A DNA stretch of 64,000 bases from Chamaecrista fasciculata (Eukaryota; Streptophyta; Magnoliopsida; Fabales; Fabaceae). Where the stretch lies: positions 53,942 to 117,941 of the forward strand of contig QANZ01017323.1 of NCBI GenBank assembly GCA_003254925.1, given 5' to 3'. Made by a program: the position numbers and the translations under genes. Under the pieces are notes generated by a model, which saw nothing but the letters and a program-made list of their open reading frames with translations, was not told where the DNA came from and did no database searches. Below, in pieces: positions 61,772 to 64,000 of the stretch. Each line of letters begins with the position of its first letter. The first letter of the stretch is position 1.

Positions 61772-64000
61772 TCACACACCCCCCGGCGGCAGCACAGGCT
61801 CATCAATCAGGTAATCATCTGTGGAGCAGTCAGTCGTCGCCGGATCTCTCGGAGGGATGTCGCCTCCAGTTTGGCCAGATCCGCCCCCCCCGTCGCCATC
61901 CTCGCCGAACAAACCTAACCCAGGTCTTCCTCCTTGGCGAGAAGGAGAGGCATCCGTAGCGGGTGTGGGAGCACTTGGAACGTTCACCACGACGCCGAGC
62001 AACATCCTCCCTATGTCCAATTTACCACTTGAGGATTCCCCTCTCTCCATGGGGTCAGCAGGGCGTTCCGGGCACTTCTCCAGGGGACGGACCCGGTCAA
62101 CGATCACGCCGTTGGCCACCTCTCGCATAGGATGTACTTCATCCAGACTCCGGGCAGCCTCCGGGTAGAAGTGAACTACTTGCCTCACCCCGTTGATGAA
62201 TCCCTTCTCATAGAAGCATTTCCCCTCCCACTGGAGTTGGGCCCTCTCGTTTTCCAGGGTTTCCTCCAGCCTCCTGGTCATCGCGTCAAGGGACAGGCTG
62301 TGAGTCGTCGCCATCCGGCCCATAGCGACCTCGTGGTCGCGCTTCAGCTCGTTAATAGCAGCAGAGTGCTCCCGTCGGAGAGCATCCATCTCCGCCTCCC
62401 AGCGACTCCGCTGGACAGCTAGCTCCTCGGCTGCCACCCGCGCAGCCCCCTCCCTCTCGGCGTGGGCTTCCTCAAGGCGTGTCTCGAGCGCTTTCCGCTC
62501 GGAAGCCATAGCATTCTCCGCTGCGCACTTCTCCCCTCGGAGACTATCCAGCGCCGACTCATAGTCCCCCACAAGACGCTCAAGCTCTTTCCCATGCTCT
62601 TCTGCTTGGGCCCGTAGCAGTTCATCAACCTTGGACACCCCCACAGCACGGGCATCCTCCAACTGCTTCCCCATCTCCCCTCTCTCGGCGGTAAGCTCCG
62701 CAACCTGACCCTCCAAGAGGGCAACCTTCTTCTCAGACTCTGCCAACAGAGCCTTGTGCATAGAATTCCTACCCCGGATGTCCTCGAACTGCTGGTAAAG
62801 CACTGCTATCCGGGGACAGGACTCCAACCCGTGTTTAAGGGCATCGGCGGCAACATCCCGAGGAAGCTTGGCCACCATGTCATCCATGTGGTCTTTGCCG
62901 CCCTTCGTACAGGAGGCCTCCATGAACAAGAAGGGGTTGATACTGCTGCCCAAGATGTCTGCTGGCAGCACTCCCCCCCTCGTCGACGGCTGAGGATACC
63001 GATTGTGCAAAACATCTAAAGGTTCCGCCACCACCCCGCGTGACGGTCCCGCGTCAGAGCCGCCGTTACCCCCTCCCGGAGCAACTTTCTCTCCACCGAC
63101 TGAAACCCCGCCCCCCTGTGGCAGAGTCGTGCCACCAGCAGGAGGAACCACCCCCCCGGACACAGTCGTAGCCACCCCGGTAGCCTGGGTCCCTTCACCT
63201 ACTCCAACAGCTAGAGGGTTCAGATCCCCGGACAGTGTTGTGGCCTCCCCAGCATCCGGTCCCCCCTCATCTGCTTGGCCGTTTTTCCCTCCCTCCCGTG
63301 GTGGTGACGGTGTGTTCCCTCCGGCCCCCAAGTCTGGTTCCCCGGATGACGATGGACCTTCCTCAGTGACCAAATTCTCATCTTCGGACATCGGGGTACC
63401 TCCCTCGGTTGACAAGTCTTCACCCCCCGACGAAGACCCAGCCTCCTCAATAACCGGCAGTATGCTTGGTGGAGGAACCCCCCCTCCTCGACTGGTGGGA
63501 TCTCGGAAGTCCCACTCCCACCCACCAACTGACTTATAGTCAGCGAGTCCTCCTCACCAGATGACGATGCACTGTCTACCTCGATGGGCCCCTCATCGAC
63601 CTTTTCCCTGGCATCGTCGCTGCCCTCCAAGGCAGCCGGACTGCCCGACGATCCCCTTGGAGCAGAATAGTACTGGGAAGACGCCCGCGGCTTCAGTGCT
63701 GCGCTGGGATCCTCCTCAATGTCATCCTCGTCGGGATACAAGATTAACTTAGGCCTCTTGACGGGAGGACCCTCCTCCGACGGAGAACCACGAACAAAGG
63801 GCCTCGCCATGGCAGTAGAGGCCACAACGGCGGCAACAGTCACCCCTCTCTCCAGTGCGCGAGAGGCACCCCTCCCAAGTGGGCTTCCAGTGGAAACAGT
63901 CCTTTCTCTCTTCTTCTTCTTCTTCGGCGGAGAAGCATCCCTACCACCCTCCGCAGCCGCAGAGGGAAGAAGGGGCAGACGGAGGGTGTCCTCGGAGGCA
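61772..64000 (-). pseudogene. Antisense retrotransposon ORF (gypsy-type 'putative transposase'-like, coiled coil), frameshifted, partial
   Basis: The minus-strand frame enters from beyond 64000 with a basic stretch PPKKKKKRERT (possible nuclear localisation signal), then KRPKLILYPDEDDIEEDP and acidic/Ser-rich sequence. At the C7 tract 63478-63484 the frame shifts by one base. After it the frame runs to the stop at 61772 with Gly/Pro-rich linker, a globular part (DDMVAKLPRDVAADALKHGL) and a long coiled coil rich in Glu, Ala, Leu and Arg. It then has FYEKGFINGVRQVVHFYPE and a Gly-rich tail. The layout matches the C-terminal half of plant proteins annotated as gypsy-type putative transposase (Pfam PF04195 group), which are extra ORFs of Tat-branch Gypsy elements. 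It is antisense to the element's own PBS-defined direction. The N-terminal domain lies outside the window. The function of such ORFs is unknown. Confidence 0.75.

Larger units (their letters stand above)
57838..64000 (+). mobile_element. 5' part of a Tat-like Ty3/gypsy LTR retrotransposon
   Basis: A sharp shift from AT-rich host DNA to GC-rich sequence near 57838 marks the element. It shows a probable 5' LTR, a primer-binding site, a long leader with minisatellites and an antisense ORF, and continues beyond the window. No gag, protease or reverse transcriptase is visible inside the window. Large size, leader tandem repeats and an extra antisense ORF are features known from the Tat/Ogre/Grande branch. 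Family placement is by these features, not by polymerase sequence. Confidence 0.75.

Noticed and set aside
61821..63539. Plus-strand Pro/Ser-rich ORFs opposite the retrotransposon ORF
   Set aside because: They are complementary shadows of the minus-strand coding frame in GC-rich DNA.

Overview
This window is AT-rich nuclear DNA of a dicotyledonous plant. The evidence is spliced genes with GT-AG introns, plant-only families (a GARP/MYBC1 factor, a membrane-anchored bZIP17-type factor, CYP94, P1B-type heavy-metal ATPase, MIR169) and dense plant transposons. The assembly has one gap (507-1278) and a few single Ns. The species cannot be named from the sequence. Gene order bZIP17 - R3H/SUZ protein - MYBC1 matches, from memory, the adjacent Arabidopsis genes At2g40950, At2g40960 and At2g40970, so 24-49 kb looks like a conserved ancestral block.

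Layout. 0-9 kb is a nest of DNA transposons (PIF/Harbinger-like, Mutator-like, Stowaway) with two SINE-like insertions and a decayed LINE. About 10.3-10.5 kb holds a minus-strand MIR169 hairpin with a TATA box. 10.5-19.7 kb is AT-rich with a MULE-like element and a Tourist-like MITE. 19.7-22.0 kb is a 5'-truncated heavy-metal ATPase pseudogene with a solo LTR inserted inside the GDGVND motif, a frameshift/deletion and an in-frame stop. 22.25-23.59 kb is a Pack-MULE carrying the start of a nodulin-like MFS transporter. 23.7-37.1 kb is a roughly 10-kb-spaced duplication of an intronless MYBC1-like gene, the copies separated by nested MULEs (27.7-30.8 kb, with a perfect 9-bp target-site duplication) and small palindromic elements.

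38.9-42.4 kb is the R3H/SUZ gene (minus, four coding exons, 355 aa). 45.7-48.9 kb is the bZIP17-type ER-stress/salt-stress factor (plus, two exons, 795 aa, with bZIP, transmembrane segment and S1P site). 50.8-53.0 kb is a CYP94 cytochrome P450 (minus, two exons, 509 aa) whose intron carries a 538-bp MULE with a perfect 9-bp target-site duplication. 53-57.8 kb has no recognisable gene. From about 57.84 kb to the end lies the 5' part of a Tat-like Ty3/gypsy retrotransposon: 5' LTR, primer-binding site, a leader full of GC-rich minisatellites, and a long antisense ORF broken by a one-base frameshift.

The genes do not form an operon-like system. They are independent plant genes, several with stress-related roles by homology: bZIP17 (ER/salt stress), MYBC1 (cold), miR169 (NF-YA control) and CYP94 (fatty-acid or jasmonate oxidation). 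The least ordinary content is structural: the solo LTR in a catalytic motif, the Pack-MULE capture, the duplicated MYBC1 block with an inverted flank, and the antisense ORF with hairpin minisatellite in the retrotransposon leader.
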